Origin: an uncultured Roseburia sp.
GTDB taxonomy: Bacteria; Bacillota; Clostridia; Lachnospirales; Lachnospiraceae
Length of the DNA: 50,483 bases
Assembly: GCA_947088345.1 (NCBI GenBank)
Contig: CAMUGE010000022.1
Location: forward strand, 1 to 50,483
Reading direction: 5' to 3'
Shown: positions 18,333 through 27,850 of the stretch, one piece after another
Position numbering within the stretch: position 1 is the stretch's first letter
How the letters are laid out: every line of letters begins with the position of its first letter
Program-made: the position numbers and the translations under genes
Notes under the pieces: generated by a model
What the model saw: only the letters and a program-made list of their open reading frames with translations
Databases searched by the model: none
Told to the model about the DNA's origin: nothing

Positions 18333-18389
18333 TATATAATATGGAAGAAAGTCTTACGGCCAAAATAAAAAACGGAATGGAGGAACTTT

Positions 18390-20141
18390 ATGTTAAAGAC
18401 CCTAGGGGCACAGATAAAAGAATTTAAACGGGATTCTCTCTTAACGCCCGTCTTTATGAGCCTTGAAGTGCTGATGGAAACGCTGATCCCATATCTGATG
18501 GCCTCCATCATTGACGACGGCGTAGGAACCGGCAATTTACACCACATCTATAAAGTAGGAGCCTTTATGACTGCTGCCGCCTGTTTTTCACTGTTCTGCG
18601 GAATTATGGGCGCAAAATTCGGTGCAAGAGCTTCGACCGGATTTGCGCGCAATTTAAGAAAAACCATGTATCAAAACATCCAGACTTTTTCTTTCTCAAA
18701 CATTGATAAATTCAGCACGGCAGGTCTGATCACACGTCTTACGACAGACGTGACCAATCTGCAGAATGCCTGGCAGATGATACTGCGCATGTGTGTGCGT
18801 GCTCCTGCCACATTGATCTTAGCCATATGCATGGCTTTTCTCATTAACCCGCGCCTTGCCCTGATCTATCTTGCCGCAGTCCTGCTGCTTGGCGCTGTGC
18901 TTGCAGTTATCACGCTGCGCGCACATCGCTATTTTATGGAAGCGTTTCCCAAATACGATGCGTTAAACGCCTCGGTACAGGAAAATGTTTCAGCAATCCG
19001 CGTTGTCAAAGCCTATGTACGGGAAGACTATGAGAAAAAGAAGTTTACTGCCGCAAGCGAAAATATTTACCGCATGTTTTTAAAAGCCGAGAGTATCCTT
19101 GCGTGGAATAATCCGGCCATGCAGATCGCTGTCTACAGCTGTATCCTTGCTTTAAGCTGGCTCGGCGCAAAGATGATTGTACAGAAAACGCTGACTACCG
19201 GGGAACTGATGAGTCTTCTCACCTACTGTATGAACATTATGATGAGTCTTATGATGCTCTCTATGGTATTTGTTATGATTACTATGAGCATCGCAAGCGC
19301 CAGACGTATCTGTGAGGTGATAAACGAAACGACTGCTATCAAAAACCCCGCGCAGCCAGAGCAGTTCATTGCGGACGGAAGTATCCGTTTTGATCATGTA
19401 ACTTTCCGGTACAATAATAATGCCATGACGCCAGTCCTGGACGATATCTGCCTTTCCGTTCAATCCGGAGAAACCGTTGGAATTATCGGCGGCACGGGCA
19501 GCTCTAAATCCTCGCTGGTCAACCTGATCTGCCGCCTTTATGACGTTTGCGACGGAGCCGTATACGTCGGCAATACAGATGTGCGCAGGTTCGATCTTGA
19601 ACTGCTTCGCAGCGAGGTTGCCGTCGTACTGCAGAACAATGTGCTTTTTTCGGGTACAATCTACGAGAACCTGCGCTGGGGAAAAAGCGACGCAACGGAA
19701 GAAGAATGCCGCCGTGCATGCCGCTTAGCCTGCGCCGACGAATTTATCGAGCGGTTTCCCGACGGCTACAACACCTACATAGAACAGGGCGGAACAAATG
19801 TCTCCGGCGGCCAGAAACAGCGCCTGTGCATTGCGCGCGCACTCTTAAAAAAACCGAAAATCCTGATTTTAGACGACTCTACGAGCGCCGTTGATACGGC
19901 GACTGACGCAAAAATACGCCGGGCGCTGCTGGAGGAGATTCGGGATACCACAAAAATCATTATTGCACAGCGAATTTCCTCCGTGCAGGACGCCGACCGT
20001 ATTCTTGTGCTTGACAACGGAAAGATAGACGGCTTTGCCTGCCATGACGAACTGTTAAAAACAAATGCAATCTACCGCGACGTCTACGAATCACAGATCA
20101 GAGGAAGCGGTGATTTCGACGAAGGAGGTGCGCTTTCATGA
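18390..20141 (+). CDS. Heterodimeric ABC exporter, subunit with degenerate catalytic site
   Basis: A 583-residue half-transporter with about six membrane helices (residues 20-310) and a C-terminal nucleotide-binding domain. The Walker A is GIIGGTGSSKSSL, the signature NVSGGQKQR, and Walker B ILILDDSTSAVD, with Asp where the catalytic Glu normally sits. That substitution is typical of the non-catalytic partner in heterodimeric exporters such as BmrC/D-type or TM287/288-type pumps. GGAGGA lies six bases before the ATG. It overlaps the second subunit by four bases (ATGA), so they are translationally coupled. Substrates are probably drugs or lipids, but no adjacent regulator or peptide gene tells which. 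Confidence 0.93.
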   Translation: MLKTLGAQIKEFKRDSLLTPVFMSLEVLMETLIPYLMASIIDDGVGTGNLHHIYKVGAFMTAAACFSLFCGIMGAKFGARASTGFARNLRKTMYQNIQTFSFSNIDKFSTAGLITRLTTDVTNLQNAWQMILRMCVRAPATLILAICMAFLINPRLALIYLAAVLLLGAVLAVITLRAHRYFMEAFPKYDALNASVQENVSAIRVVKAYVREDYEKKKFTAASENIYRMFLKAESILAWNNPAMQIAVYSCILALSWLGAKMIVQKTLTTGELMSLLTYCMNIMMSLMMLSMVFVMITMSIASARRICEVINETTAIKNPAQPEQFIADGSIRFDHVTFRYNNNAMTPVLDDICLSVQSGETVGIIGGTGSSKSSLVNLICRLYDVCDGAVYVGNTDVRRFDLELLRSEVAVVLQNNVLFSGTIYENLRWGKSDATEEECRRACRLACADEFIERFPDGYNTYIEQGGTNVSGGQKQRLCIARALLKKPKILILDDSTSAVDTATDAKIRRALLEEIRDTTKIIIAQRISSVQDADRILVLDNGKIDGFACHDELLKTNAIYRDVYESQIRGSGDFDEGGALS

Positions 20142-22108
20142 CTCAGGAACAAAAAAACACAAAAACACTGCGTCCTCCCGGAGGCCGGGGAGCAAGAGGG
20201 CCGCTGCCAAAAATAAAACATCCCGGGAAACTGTTAAAGCGGCTTCTTGGCTATATCTGCCGCAGCTATACCGTCTTTTGCATCGTCGCTGTCATCTGCA
20301 TTTTCATTTCGGTCATTGCAAATGTGCAGGGTACCTGGTTTATTCAAAAACTGATTGACAGCTATATCGCGCCTCTTTTGCTGCAGAAACAGCCAGATTT
20401 TTTACCGCTTGCCCGCGCAATGATAAAAGTCGCGGCCTTTTATCTGACCGGCGCAGCCGCGGCTTACGCGCAGACGCGCATTATGGTAAATGTAACACAG
20501 GGAACACTGCGGCGCCTCAGGGATGATGTTTTTACGCATATGGAAGAACTGCCCATCCGATATTTTGACACACATCCGCACGGCGATATTATGTCCACCT
20601 ATACAAATGATATAGACGCGCTGCGCATGTTAATCAGCCAGAGTATCCCGCAGTTTCTGATGAGCGGCGTCACAATTGTGAGTGTTTTTTTCAGTATGGT
20701 GCGCCTGAATATCCCGCTCACCGTGCTAACGCTCCTTTTGATATCGGTCACTGTCTACAGTTCGAAAAAGGCGGGTTCTTTAAGCGCAAAATATTTTGTC
20801 GCACAGCAAAACGACATTGCCAAACTAAACGGCTATATAGAGGAAATGATCAACGGTCAGAAAGTAGTCAAGGTATTTACGCATGAAGCAAAGAGCATGG
20901 AACAATTTGAGCGTCTGAATGACAAACTCTTTGTAAGTGCCGACAATGCCAATAAATACGGAAACTTTTTAGGACCGATCAATGCCCAGATCGGCAATAT
21001 CAGCTACGTATTGTGCGCCGCCGCAGGCGGCATTCTCGCCATAAACGGTTTTGGCGGCTTTACGCTCGGAAAACTTGCCAGCTTTCTGACATTTAACAAA
21101 AGCTTCGGTCAGCCGATCAACCAGCTGAGTATGCAGATCAACAATATCGTAATGGCGCTTGCCGCAAGTGAACGTATTTTTGCCCTGCTGGACGAAGCTC
21201 CGGAAACGGATGACGGGTATGTCACCCTGGTTCGCACAAAAGAACAGCCGGGAACTCCGCATACAGACAGCTTTGACGACTCCCTGTCGCCTGTACTGAC
21301 TGAGACAACAGAACGCACCGGAACATGGGCATGGAAACACACGCATCAGGCCGACGGGTCTGTTGACTATATCAGACTATGCGGGGATGTTGTCTTTGAC
21401 GATGTGGATTTTAGCTATACGCCAGAAAAGACAGTCCTGCATCATTTAGACCTGCATGCATCGCCCGGACAGAAAATCGCTTTTGTCGGCTCCACCGGAG
21501 CCGGAAAGACAACGATCACAAATCTGATCAACCGCTTTTACGATATTGCAGACGGAAAAATCCGTTATGACGGCATTAATATCAATAAAATTCGCAAAAA
21601 CGATCTGCGCCGCTCTCTTGGGATTGTACTGCAGGACACCAACCTGTTTACTGCAACCGTAATGGATAATATTCGATACGGAAAACTGGACGCCACCGAT
21701 GAAGAGGTCATTTCAGCCGCAAAACTGGCAAATGCCGACTATTTTATACGACAGCTTCCGGACGGATATCAGACAATGTTAAGCGGCAATGGCGCCAATT
21801 TAAGCCAGGGGCAGCGACAGCTTCTTGCGATCGCCCGCGCCGCCATAGCCGACCCGCCCGTACTGATTTTAGATGAGGCGACAAGTTCGATTGACACGCG
21901 CACCGAGAAAATCGTGCAGGACGGTATGGATGCACTGATGCGGGGCCGTACAACATTTGTCATTGCTCACCGCCTTTCTACCGTGAAGAACAGCGACTGT
22001 ATTGTTGTACTTGAACAGGGGTATGTGATCGAACGCGGAAACCATGCGCAGCTGATAGCACAGCAGGGAAAATATTATCAACTGTATACCGGAAAAACCG
22101 GCGCATAA
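20138..22108 (+). CDS. Heterodimeric ABC exporter, catalytic subunit
   Basis: A 656-residue half-transporter with an extended basic N-terminus of about 45 residues, six membrane helices and a C-terminal ATPase domain. Walker A is VGSTGAGKTT, the signature NLSQGQRQ, and Walker B VLILDEATSSID with the catalytic Glu present, so this subunit carries the consensus hydrolysis site. Between membrane and ATPase domains is an insertion of about 50 residues (around 360-410) rich in Thr/Asp/Glu, unusual compared with the partner. It has GGAGG upstream inside the end of the first gene and overlaps it by four bases. Transcription likely ends at the dyads at 22113-22237. Confidence 0.93.
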   Translation: MTQEQKNTKTLRPPGGRGARGPLPKIKHPGKLLKRLLGYICRSYTVFCIVAVICIFISVIANVQGTWFIQKLIDSYIAPLLLQKQPDFLPLARAMIKVAAFYLTGAAAAYAQTRIMVNVTQGTLRRLRDDVFTHMEELPIRYFDTHPHGDIMSTYTNDIDALRMLISQSIPQFLMSGVTIVSVFFSMVRLNIPLTVLTLLLISVTVYSSKKAGSLSAKYFVAQQNDIAKLNGYIEEMINGQKVVKVFTHEAKSMEQFERLNDKLFVSADNANKYGNFLGPINAQIGNISYVLCAAAGGILAINGFGGFTLGKLASFLTFNKSFGQPINQLSMQINNIVMALAASERIFALLDEAPETDDGYVTLVRTKEQPGTPHTDSFDDSLSPVLTETTERTGTWAWKHTHQADGSVDYIRLCGDVVFDDVDFSYTPEKTVLHHLDLHASPGQKIAFVGSTGAGKTTITNLINRFYDIADGKIRYDGININKIRKNDLRRSLGIVLQDTNLFTATVMDNIRYGKLDATDEEVISAAKLANADYFIRQLPDGYQTMLSGNGANLSQGQRQLLAIARAAIADPPVLILDEATSSIDTRTEKIVQDGMDALMRGRTTFVIAHRLSTVKNSDCIVVLEQGYVIERGNHAQLIAQQGKYYQLYTGKTGA

Positions 22109-22112
22109 TCTT

Positions 22113-22176
22113 TTCTATGACAGGAAAGTCATAAACTTTAACACTTCACACCAACAAGATCTTTCCTGTCATAGAA
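22113..22176. repeat. 16-bp perfect inverted repeat with 32-base loop
   Basis: TTCTATGACAGGAAAG (22113-22128) is repeated as its exact reverse complement at 22161-22176. It begins five bases after the exporter stop. No T run follows on the plus strand, so by itself it is not a classical terminator; it may protect the 3' end or act with the palindrome beside it. Confidence 0.85.
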
Positions 22177-22183
22177 CAAAAAA

Positions 22184-22237
22184 CGCCGGGACATGGCAGG
22201 TTTACAGGATATCCTGTAAACCTGCCATGTCCCGGCG
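22184..22237 (-). terminator. Terminator made of a 54-bp perfect palindrome
   Basis: Positions 22184-22210 are exactly reverse-complementary to 22211-22237: 27-bp arms with no spacer. On the minus strand it follows the murE stop by about 26 bases and is followed by six T, the form of an intrinsic terminator. On the plus strand it lies about 75 bases after the exporter and is followed by a weaker CCTTTATT stretch, so it may act in both directions. Confidence 0.85.
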
Positions 22238-22263
22238 GCTCCTTTATTCCGTATTTCATCTAA

Positions 22264-23733
22264 TCAGCTTTTCATTTCGCGTTCCCTGACTATGTCCGCG
22301 ATCAGCTCCCGCTCATCCATATGGTGTTTTACCCCTTTGATCTCCTGATAGTCCTCATGGCCTTTGCCGGCAAGGACAATCACATCTCTGGCAAGCGCAT
22401 GGTCAATGCAGTATGCAATCGCTTCTTTCCTGTCCGGAATCGTCACATATGCGCCGTCCGATTTTTTTACTCCGGTCAAAATATCCGCAATGATATCCAT
22501 GGGTTCCTCAAACCGGGGATTATCGGATGTGACAACTGTAAGATCCGCAAGACGCGACGACACTTCCCCCATCTCGTAACGCCTTGATTTTGCGCGATTG
22601 CCGCCGCATCCAAACAGACAGATCAGGCGTCCCGGCTTATATTCCCGCAAAGTTGTCAAAAGACTCTCCAATGCCATTGCATTGTGCGCATAGTCAATCA
22701 TAAGCGTATATTCCTTTGATACCGGAATAAGCTCAATCCTCCCTTTCACAAATGTATGCAGGAGCGCATGTTTCATCTGTTCCCGCGAAACCTGAAAGTG
22801 GCGGCACAGCGCAATTGCCGCCAGAGAGTTGTATACCGTAAATCGCCCCGGGGCATTGACAGTCACATCCATATCCAACAGACCGGATACCTGGTACTTA
22901 ACGCCCGGTACGCCATCCTCGTAAAACAGCGTTGGTTCCGCCGCGCGCAAATCCGCCTGTTTGCTCAACCCATATGTTTCCACTTTACAGGTGTGGCCGT
23001 TTAAAATTCCGCTCAGATGTTCGCTGTCCGCATTAAAAATCCCCTGCGCGCACTGGCGGAACAACAGGCTTTTTGCATGCATATAATCCGCAAAATCTTT
23101 ATGTTCATTTTCTCCGATATGATCCGGCTCAAGATTGGTGAAAATACCGTAATCAAATGTAAATCCGGCAACACGATTCATCATCAGCCCCTGTGAAGAT
23201 ACTTCCATCACAACGGCTTTCATACCGGCCTCAGCCATATCCGCAAATATTTTCTGCAGCTGATACGATTCCGGCGTTGTGTTTTCGGAAGGAATATGCG
23301 TTTCACCGATAATTGTCTCGATCGTGCCGATCAGTCCGGTTCGAATACCGGCTGCTTCCAGTATAGATCGGATCATATAAACCGTTGTCGTCTTTCCTTT
23401 TGTCCCTGTCACGCCGATCGTTGTCAGCTTCTTGGCCGGATGCCCAAAATATGCGGCTGACATAAGCGCGAGCGCATACCTTGTATCCGGTACGCGTATC
23501 ACTGTGACTCTTTCGTCTGCTTTCACCTCTCTCTCTACAATAACAGCCTTTGCGCCGCTTTCTGTCACCTGCGGGATAAAGTCATGTGCGTCACGCACTG
23601 TCCCGGAAATACAGACAAATACACTTCCCTCTTTTGCTTCCCTGGAATCACACGCAAGCGTTGTGATTTCCGTCTCACAACTTCCCTGCAGCAGCGTATA
23701 TTCCAGATCTTCCAACAGCTTTGATAAAACCAT
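22264..23733 (-). CDS. murE: UDP-MurNAc-tripeptide synthetase, meso-DAP type
   Basis: A 489-residue Mur ligase that adds the third residue to the peptidoglycan stem peptide in the cytosol. The ATP loop is GVTGTKGKTTT (108-118), the presumed carbamylated lysine lies in MHAKSLLF (Lys221), and the C-terminal domain has DNPR at 404-407. DNPR is the motif of meso-diaminopimelate-adding MurE, as opposed to lysine-adding enzymes, and agrees with dapF directly upstream. The start at 23733 has a purine-rich but imperfect ribosome site. It is 78 bp after dapF and probably co-transcribed. A strong terminator follows. Confidence 0.96.
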   Translation of the reverse strand: MVLSKLLEDLEYTLLQGSCETEITTLACDSREAKEGSVFVCISGTVRDAHDFIPQVTESGAKAVIVEREVKADERVTVIRVPDTRYALALMSAAYFGHPAKKLTTIGVTGTKGKTTTVYMIRSILEAAGIRTGLIGTIETIIGETHIPSENTTPESYQLQKIFADMAEAGMKAVVMEVSSQGLMMNRVAGFTFDYGIFTNLEPDHIGENEHKDFADYMHAKSLLFRQCAQGIFNADSEHLSGILNGHTCKVETYGLSKQADLRAAEPTLFYEDGVPGVKYQVSGLLDMDVTVNAPGRFTVYNSLAAIALCRHFQVSREQMKHALLHTFVKGRIELIPVSKEYTLMIDYAHNAMALESLLTTLREYKPGRLICLFGCGGNRAKSRRYEMGEVSSRLADLTVVTSDNPRFEEPMDIIADILTGVKKSDGAYVTIPDRKEAIAYCIDHALARDVIVLAGKGHEDYQEIKGVKHHMDERELIADIVREREMKS

Positions 23734-23811
23734 AACAGCGATCCCGCCCTTTCCACAATTACTTTTATTTGATAACCCGGATACTCTCTTACATATTTTC
23801 GGGCATACCAG

Positions 23812-24651
23812 TTAACATTCCTGTAAAAATGTTCCTTCAAATACAGTCTCGGCCGGCCCTGTCATATAGATATGCCCGCTTATTCTGTCATAATCAATCA
23901 AAAGATCTCCTCCTTTTAAATGAACCAGTACATGATCTTCTGTATATTCGTTTAAGATAGCCGCCATGACGCAGGCGCAGGTCCCTGTTCCGCACGCAAG
24001 CGTTTCCCCGGAACCGCGCTCCCAGACACGCATCCGCATCTCAGTCCTGCTTAAGACCTCCACAAATTCCGTATTAACACGATTTGGGAACCGCGTATGA
24101 TGTTCAAATTCCGGCCCGATCTTCTCAAGCAGCAGATCGTCTACCGACGGCACAAATACAACGGCATGCGGATTTCCCATTGACACACAGGTCATCCTCC
24201 AGTCCCTGCCGGCCGCAAAGATCTGTTCATCCAGCACAATCTCCCTACTGCAGACAACCGGAATCTTTGACGCCTCGATAACCGGAACACCCATATCCAC
24301 CCTGACCTGCTTTACTTTCCCGCTTTCCGTTATCAGCTGCAGTTTCAAAACGCCGCTTGCTGTTTCTATCGCAATTTCTGTCTGATCTGTCATCCCATGC
24401 TCATATACATACTTGGCGACACACCGAATCCCGTTTCCGCACATTTCTGCCTCTGAACCGTCGGCATTGTAAATTCTCATACGAAAATCTGCCTGATCCG
24501 ATGCTCCGATTGTAATCAGCCCGTCACCGCCGATTCCGATATGTCTGTCGCTTACTTTGCGCGAAAGCTCGGACGCGTTTTCTATTGTCTCCTCCAGCAG
24601 ATTTACGTAGATATAATCATTTCCACAGCCGTGCATCTTTGTAAATTTCAT
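23812..24651 (-). CDS. dapF: Diaminopimelate epimerase
   Basis: A 279-residue epimerase converting LL- to meso-diaminopimelate for lysine and peptidoglycan synthesis, without cofactor, using two cysteines. Both are present: EMCGNGIRC (first catalytic Cys, near residue 70) and ACGTGTCA (second, near 220). The N-terminus MKFTKMHGCGNDYIYV is canonical. ATG 24651 is chosen over an upstream one because GGAGGGA lies just before it. The next gene murE uses the product, so this is a small biosynthetic unit. Confidence 0.97.
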   Translation of the reverse strand: MKFTKMHGCGNDYIYVNLLEETIENASELSRKVSDRHIGIGGDGLITIGASDQADFRMRIYNADGSEAEMCGNGIRCVAKYVYEHGMTDQTEIAIETASGVLKLQLITESGKVKQVRVDMGVPVIEASKIPVVCSREIVLDEQIFAAGRDWRMTCVSMGNPHAVVFVPSVDDLLLEKIGPEFEHHTRFPNRVNTEFVEVLSRTEMRMRVWERGSGETLACGTGTCACVMAAILNEYTEDHVLVHLKGGDLLIDYDRISGHIYMTGPAETVFEGTFLQEC

Positions 24652-24858
24652 AGACTCCCTCCTCATAACCAATACCAGCCGCCCGTATGCTCAGATTTTA
24701 TTCCAATCTCTGTTTCTATGCAAACGGCTCAAAGATCCTGTTTCCATTATATGTGAAAAACGCTTATTTTTGTCAAAAATTTTTCCCAAAAATACAAATA
24801 TAAATACATCGAAAGGGCAGTTCGCGCAGCAAACTACCCTCAACCCTCTATACGTTTC

Positions 24859-26520
24859 CTATATCTCCTCCGCCAAAAAATTCATCAATGTCGGAATAAA
24901 CTGTTTTTTTCGGGAGACAATTCCATCCAGAAAGACGCCGCCCGCTTCTTCCTGCGTTCCAAACGCTCTGGTCAGTATTTTGCCTGCTTCATTCCCGTCG
25001 CAGATGACTCTGGAAGACTCCTCCAAAATATCGGTCAGCATGACAAAAACCATATCCAGCTTTTTCTCAGCCAACACATTTTTCAGATAAGGCAGCAGCT
25101 CGTCTCCCACTTTGTCAAGCTCCTCACGGCTCATAGCATTTACCTGCGCAACGCCAAAATCACTGTCCTGTGTATGAAAAATTTTAAAATCCCGATAAAA
25201 AATCTCCTCAGCTGTCTTATTCTTAAAATCACTGCCCGCCCGAAACATATTCCTTGCATGTTCCTCAATCTCAATACCCACGATCCGTGCAAGCTTATTC
25301 GCCACATCCTTATCGAGTTTCGTACAGGTAGGAGAACGAAACATCAGCGTATCGGATATAATCGCCGAGAGCAAAAGCCCTGCAATCTGCTCGGGAAGCT
25401 CTACCCCCTGCTCCTCATACATTTGATAAATGATCGTCGAGGTACATCCAAGCGGCTGATTTCTGAAATAAACCGGTGAGATTGTCTCCAAACTGCCCAG
25501 CCTGTGGTGATCGATAATCTCGCGAATCTCTGCCTCCTCAATTCCGTCCACCGCCTGTGATTTCTCATTGTGATCGACTAAAATCAGCTGTTTTTTGTGC
25601 ATTGTCATCAGATTCCTGCGGGAAATCATCCCTTCGTAGCCGCCGTTTTCATTTAAAACCGGAAAATCACGATGCCTGACTTTTGACATCGTATCGCGCA
25701 CATCGTCGATATAATCATCAATTTCAAATGTAATCAGCTCCTGGCGCGTCATAAACTGTTTGATCGGCATACTTTGGTTAATCAGCCTTGAGGCAGAAAA
25801 CGCATCATATGGCGTCGTAATCACAACACAGTCGCGTTTTGCCGCAATCCGTTTCACCTCATCCTCTACCTTTAAGCCGCCGCAGGCAACGATACAGCTT
25901 GCATTCAGCTGAATTGCCTGCAGCTGTTCTTCCCCCCTGTCGCCCAATATCACAAGATCGTCATTCTCAATATAATCCGCCATATAATCCAGGTTTGAGA
26001 TTGCAACAACAACTTTCCCCCGCATAAAATAGGCATGTTCATTTCCGACAAGCACCGACCCTTCCAGCGTCTCGGCAATCGTCTTGTACTGCGTCCTTGC
26101 CTTGGACAGCACCCGGTTATCCAGAACATCCATGTAGGAAGTTGCGATATCTTTTGTCACGATCACACCCTCTAATTTACCAAAACTGTTTGTAACAGGC
26201 AGTGTGACAACCTCAAGCTCTTTCATCAATTTCCAGGCGCGCTTCAATGAAATCTGGCTGCTGACTCCCTCGGTCTTTCGTATATTGATATCGCGAATCT
26301 GCGCGCCGACATAAGTAATTAACTCCGGGTCTTCGACATGAAAATAGTCCAGTACATAACGGGTCTCTTCATTGACGGCTCCCGCCCGCTTCGCCAGATA
26401 TTCATGTGTCTTGCCCTCCGCCTGATTTTTTAAATATGCATAAGAGATCGCGGCGCAGATTGAATCCGTATCCGGATTTTTATGACCGACTACCCAGACT
26501 TTCTGTTTACTCATCCCCAT
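24859..26520 (-). CDS. Putative manganese-dependent inorganic pyrophosphatase with CBS domains
   Basis: A 553-residue family II pyrophosphatase. The DHH-type catalytic domain begins VWVVGHKNPDTDSICAAISY and contains DHHRLGSLETISP; the DHHA2 domain forms the C-terminus. Between them (about 70-300) lie two CBS motifs flanking a DRTGG-like segment, the regulatory insert of nucleotide-controlled clostridial enzymes that respond to AMP, ADP and diadenosine polyphosphates. It hydrolyses pyrophosphate in the cytosol and pulls biosynthetic reactions forward. Classical family II enzymes without the insert are about 310 residues. The start may be 26520 or 26514; neither has a good ribosome site. Confidence 0.92.
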   Translation of the reverse strand: MGMSKQKVWVVGHKNPDTDSICAAISYAYLKNQAEGKTHEYLAKRAGAVNEETRYVLDYFHVEDPELITYVGAQIRDINIRKTEGVSSQISLKRAWKLMKELEVVTLPVTNSFGKLEGVIVTKDIATSYMDVLDNRVLSKARTQYKTIAETLEGSVLVGNEHAYFMRGKVVVAISNLDYMADYIENDDLVILGDRGEEQLQAIQLNASCIVACGGLKVEDEVKRIAAKRDCVVITTPYDAFSASRLINQSMPIKQFMTRQELITFEIDDYIDDVRDTMSKVRHRDFPVLNENGGYEGMISRRNLMTMHKKQLILVDHNEKSQAVDGIEEAEIREIIDHHRLGSLETISPVYFRNQPLGCTSTIIYQMYEEQGVELPEQIAGLLLSAIISDTLMFRSPTCTKLDKDVANKLARIVGIEIEEHARNMFRAGSDFKNKTAEEIFYRDFKIFHTQDSDFGVAQVNAMSREELDKVGDELLPYLKNVLAEKKLDMVFVMLTDILEESSRVICDGNEAGKILTRAFGTQEEAGGVFLDGIVSRKKQFIPTLMNFLAEEI

Positions 26521-26605
26521 CTTTTCACATATGCCTTCCTTTATTCAATCCGCTACAGCAAATTGGCTCATACAATTCATTCACACAACACTACAAAGAC
26601 TCCTG

Positions 26606-27634
26606 TTAAAATGATGTCTGCATCAGCGTGACAAGAACTGTCGCAAGTACTCCAATCAGCGCAACAAAATCTATAACTGAAAAAACAGTTAACACCTTTA
26701 CAAACGTCTTCATTTTTGCTATATCTTTTTCCATTATCTCCAGTTTTTCTATCTTTGAATCAAAATCGGTAAATAAATCCTGCACATTCCGATAACATTT
26801 TACATTCTCGGAATGTACCTTTTCGGAAAGCTCTGTCTTTAAGGCATCGACCTGCGAGGAAGATTTCTCCAAAAGATTTTTGACATCAACGAGCTGTCCC
26901 TCAGACAGCTGTTTTGTCGCCGCTGCCTGCTCTTCCAGCGACTTCTTAATGGAAGCCATCTGATCTTCCACCAGTTTCTTGTTCTCGACTGCCTGTTCCT
27001 GTAAAATCTGCCGGTTTGTCTCAATCTGCTCCTCAAACAACTGTTTGTTTTTGGAAGACTGTTCTTCCAACAGCTTTTTGTTCGCTTCAATCTGCTCCTC
27101 GTTTAACCGGCGCGTCTGCACCATCTGCTCCTCGCTTACCGACTTGGTATCGGCTACCTGGCGCGAAATATTTGTCTCGATCTCCGACATCTTGCCGGCC
27201 ACACGGTCTGCCAGTATATCAATCCTGCCGGTCACATCCGACAACAGGCTGTCCGCCGCCTCCTGACGCTCCGACAATATCTGTTCCAGCTCCTGCGCTT
27301 TGCCCTCTCGCTCTCTGACAATCGACTGTAATTCCTGCGCCTTGCTCTCCTTGGAAGCCATCAGTTCCTGCAATTGCCTGGCTTTCTCCCGAAACTCGTC
27401 AATCTGGCTTAATAAGAAATCCTGTTCCACTTTTTTTTCTGTCCTTTCTGCCGCGTCAGACACACTACTTTTGTCTGCGGACGGCAACACAGTAGAAGAA
27501 TCCGCCTGCTCTCCTGTCTGTTTTTCTGCAACAGTTCGCTCTGCCACAAAATTTTCTGTTTTTTCTACATTTTTATGCGTCTTTTTCTTCCCAGAGTTCA
27601 TCTGCGTCAAAAAATCTTCCCACAAATTCGGCAT
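26606..27634 (-). CDS. Coiled-coil protein with hendecad repeats and C-terminal membrane anchor
   Basis: A 342-residue protein I do not recognise as a named family. Residues 1-70 are polar and probably disordered. Residues 84-125 contain 14-residue repeats (KAQELQSIVREREG and relatives). Residues 168-266 are nine consecutive 11-residue units of the pattern EEQxxxxKxLx, for example EEQIEANKKLL and EEQSSKNKQLF, with the last degenerate. Residues about 313-338 (VLTVFSVIDFVALIGVLATV onward) form one hydrophobic helix at the extreme C-terminus, so the rod is probably cytosolic and tail-anchored. Hendecads form straight or slightly right-handed coiled coils. It has its own promoter; no neighbour suggests a role. 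Confidence 0.75.
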   Translation of the reverse strand: MPNLWEDFLTQMNSGKKKTHKNVEKTENFVAERTVAEKQTGEQADSSTVLPSADKSSVSDAAERTEKKVEQDFLLSQIDEFREKARQLQELMASKESKAQELQSIVREREGKAQELEQILSERQEAADSLLSDVTGRIDILADRVAGKMSEIETNISRQVADTKSVSEEQMVQTRRLNEEQIEANKKLLEEQSSKNKQLFEEQIETNRQILQEQAVENKKLVEDQMASIKKSLEEQAAATKQLSEGQLVDVKNLLEKSSSQVDALKTELSEKVHSENVKCYRNVQDLFTDFDSKIEKLEIMEKDIAKMKTFVKVLTVFSVIDFVALIGVLATVLVTLMQTSF

Positions 27635-27684
27635 AAACGCTTCCTCCCTCTTACCTTTTTACATAAAAAAGGCATTCCTGACTT

Positions 27685-27713
27685 ATTCTAACATTAACAG
27701 TTTTTTTTGTAAA
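27685..27713 (-). promoter_or_regulatory. Promoter of the hendecad coiled-coil gene
   Basis: TTTACA (27708-27713) and TAGAAT (27685-27690) on the minus strand with 17-bp spacing, about 50 bp before the ATG at 27634. Confidence 0.65.
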
Positions 27714-27850
27714 GCCATAAAAAGTCATGAATCTGCATAACCCGCTCTGCGTTCCTGTCCAAATTTCCCTGATTTTGGCCAAACCGGTACCGGCACCGGA
27801 GCAATTTTCCTGCATAAAATAACATAAATCTTTTATTACAGGAGCTTTCC

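Noticed and set aside
18341-18427. A 28-codon frame starting with ATG upstream of and overlapping the first exporter gene
   Set aside because: It starts at the expected transcription start with no ribosome site, overlaps the real start in another frame and shows no conserved features. Probably chance.
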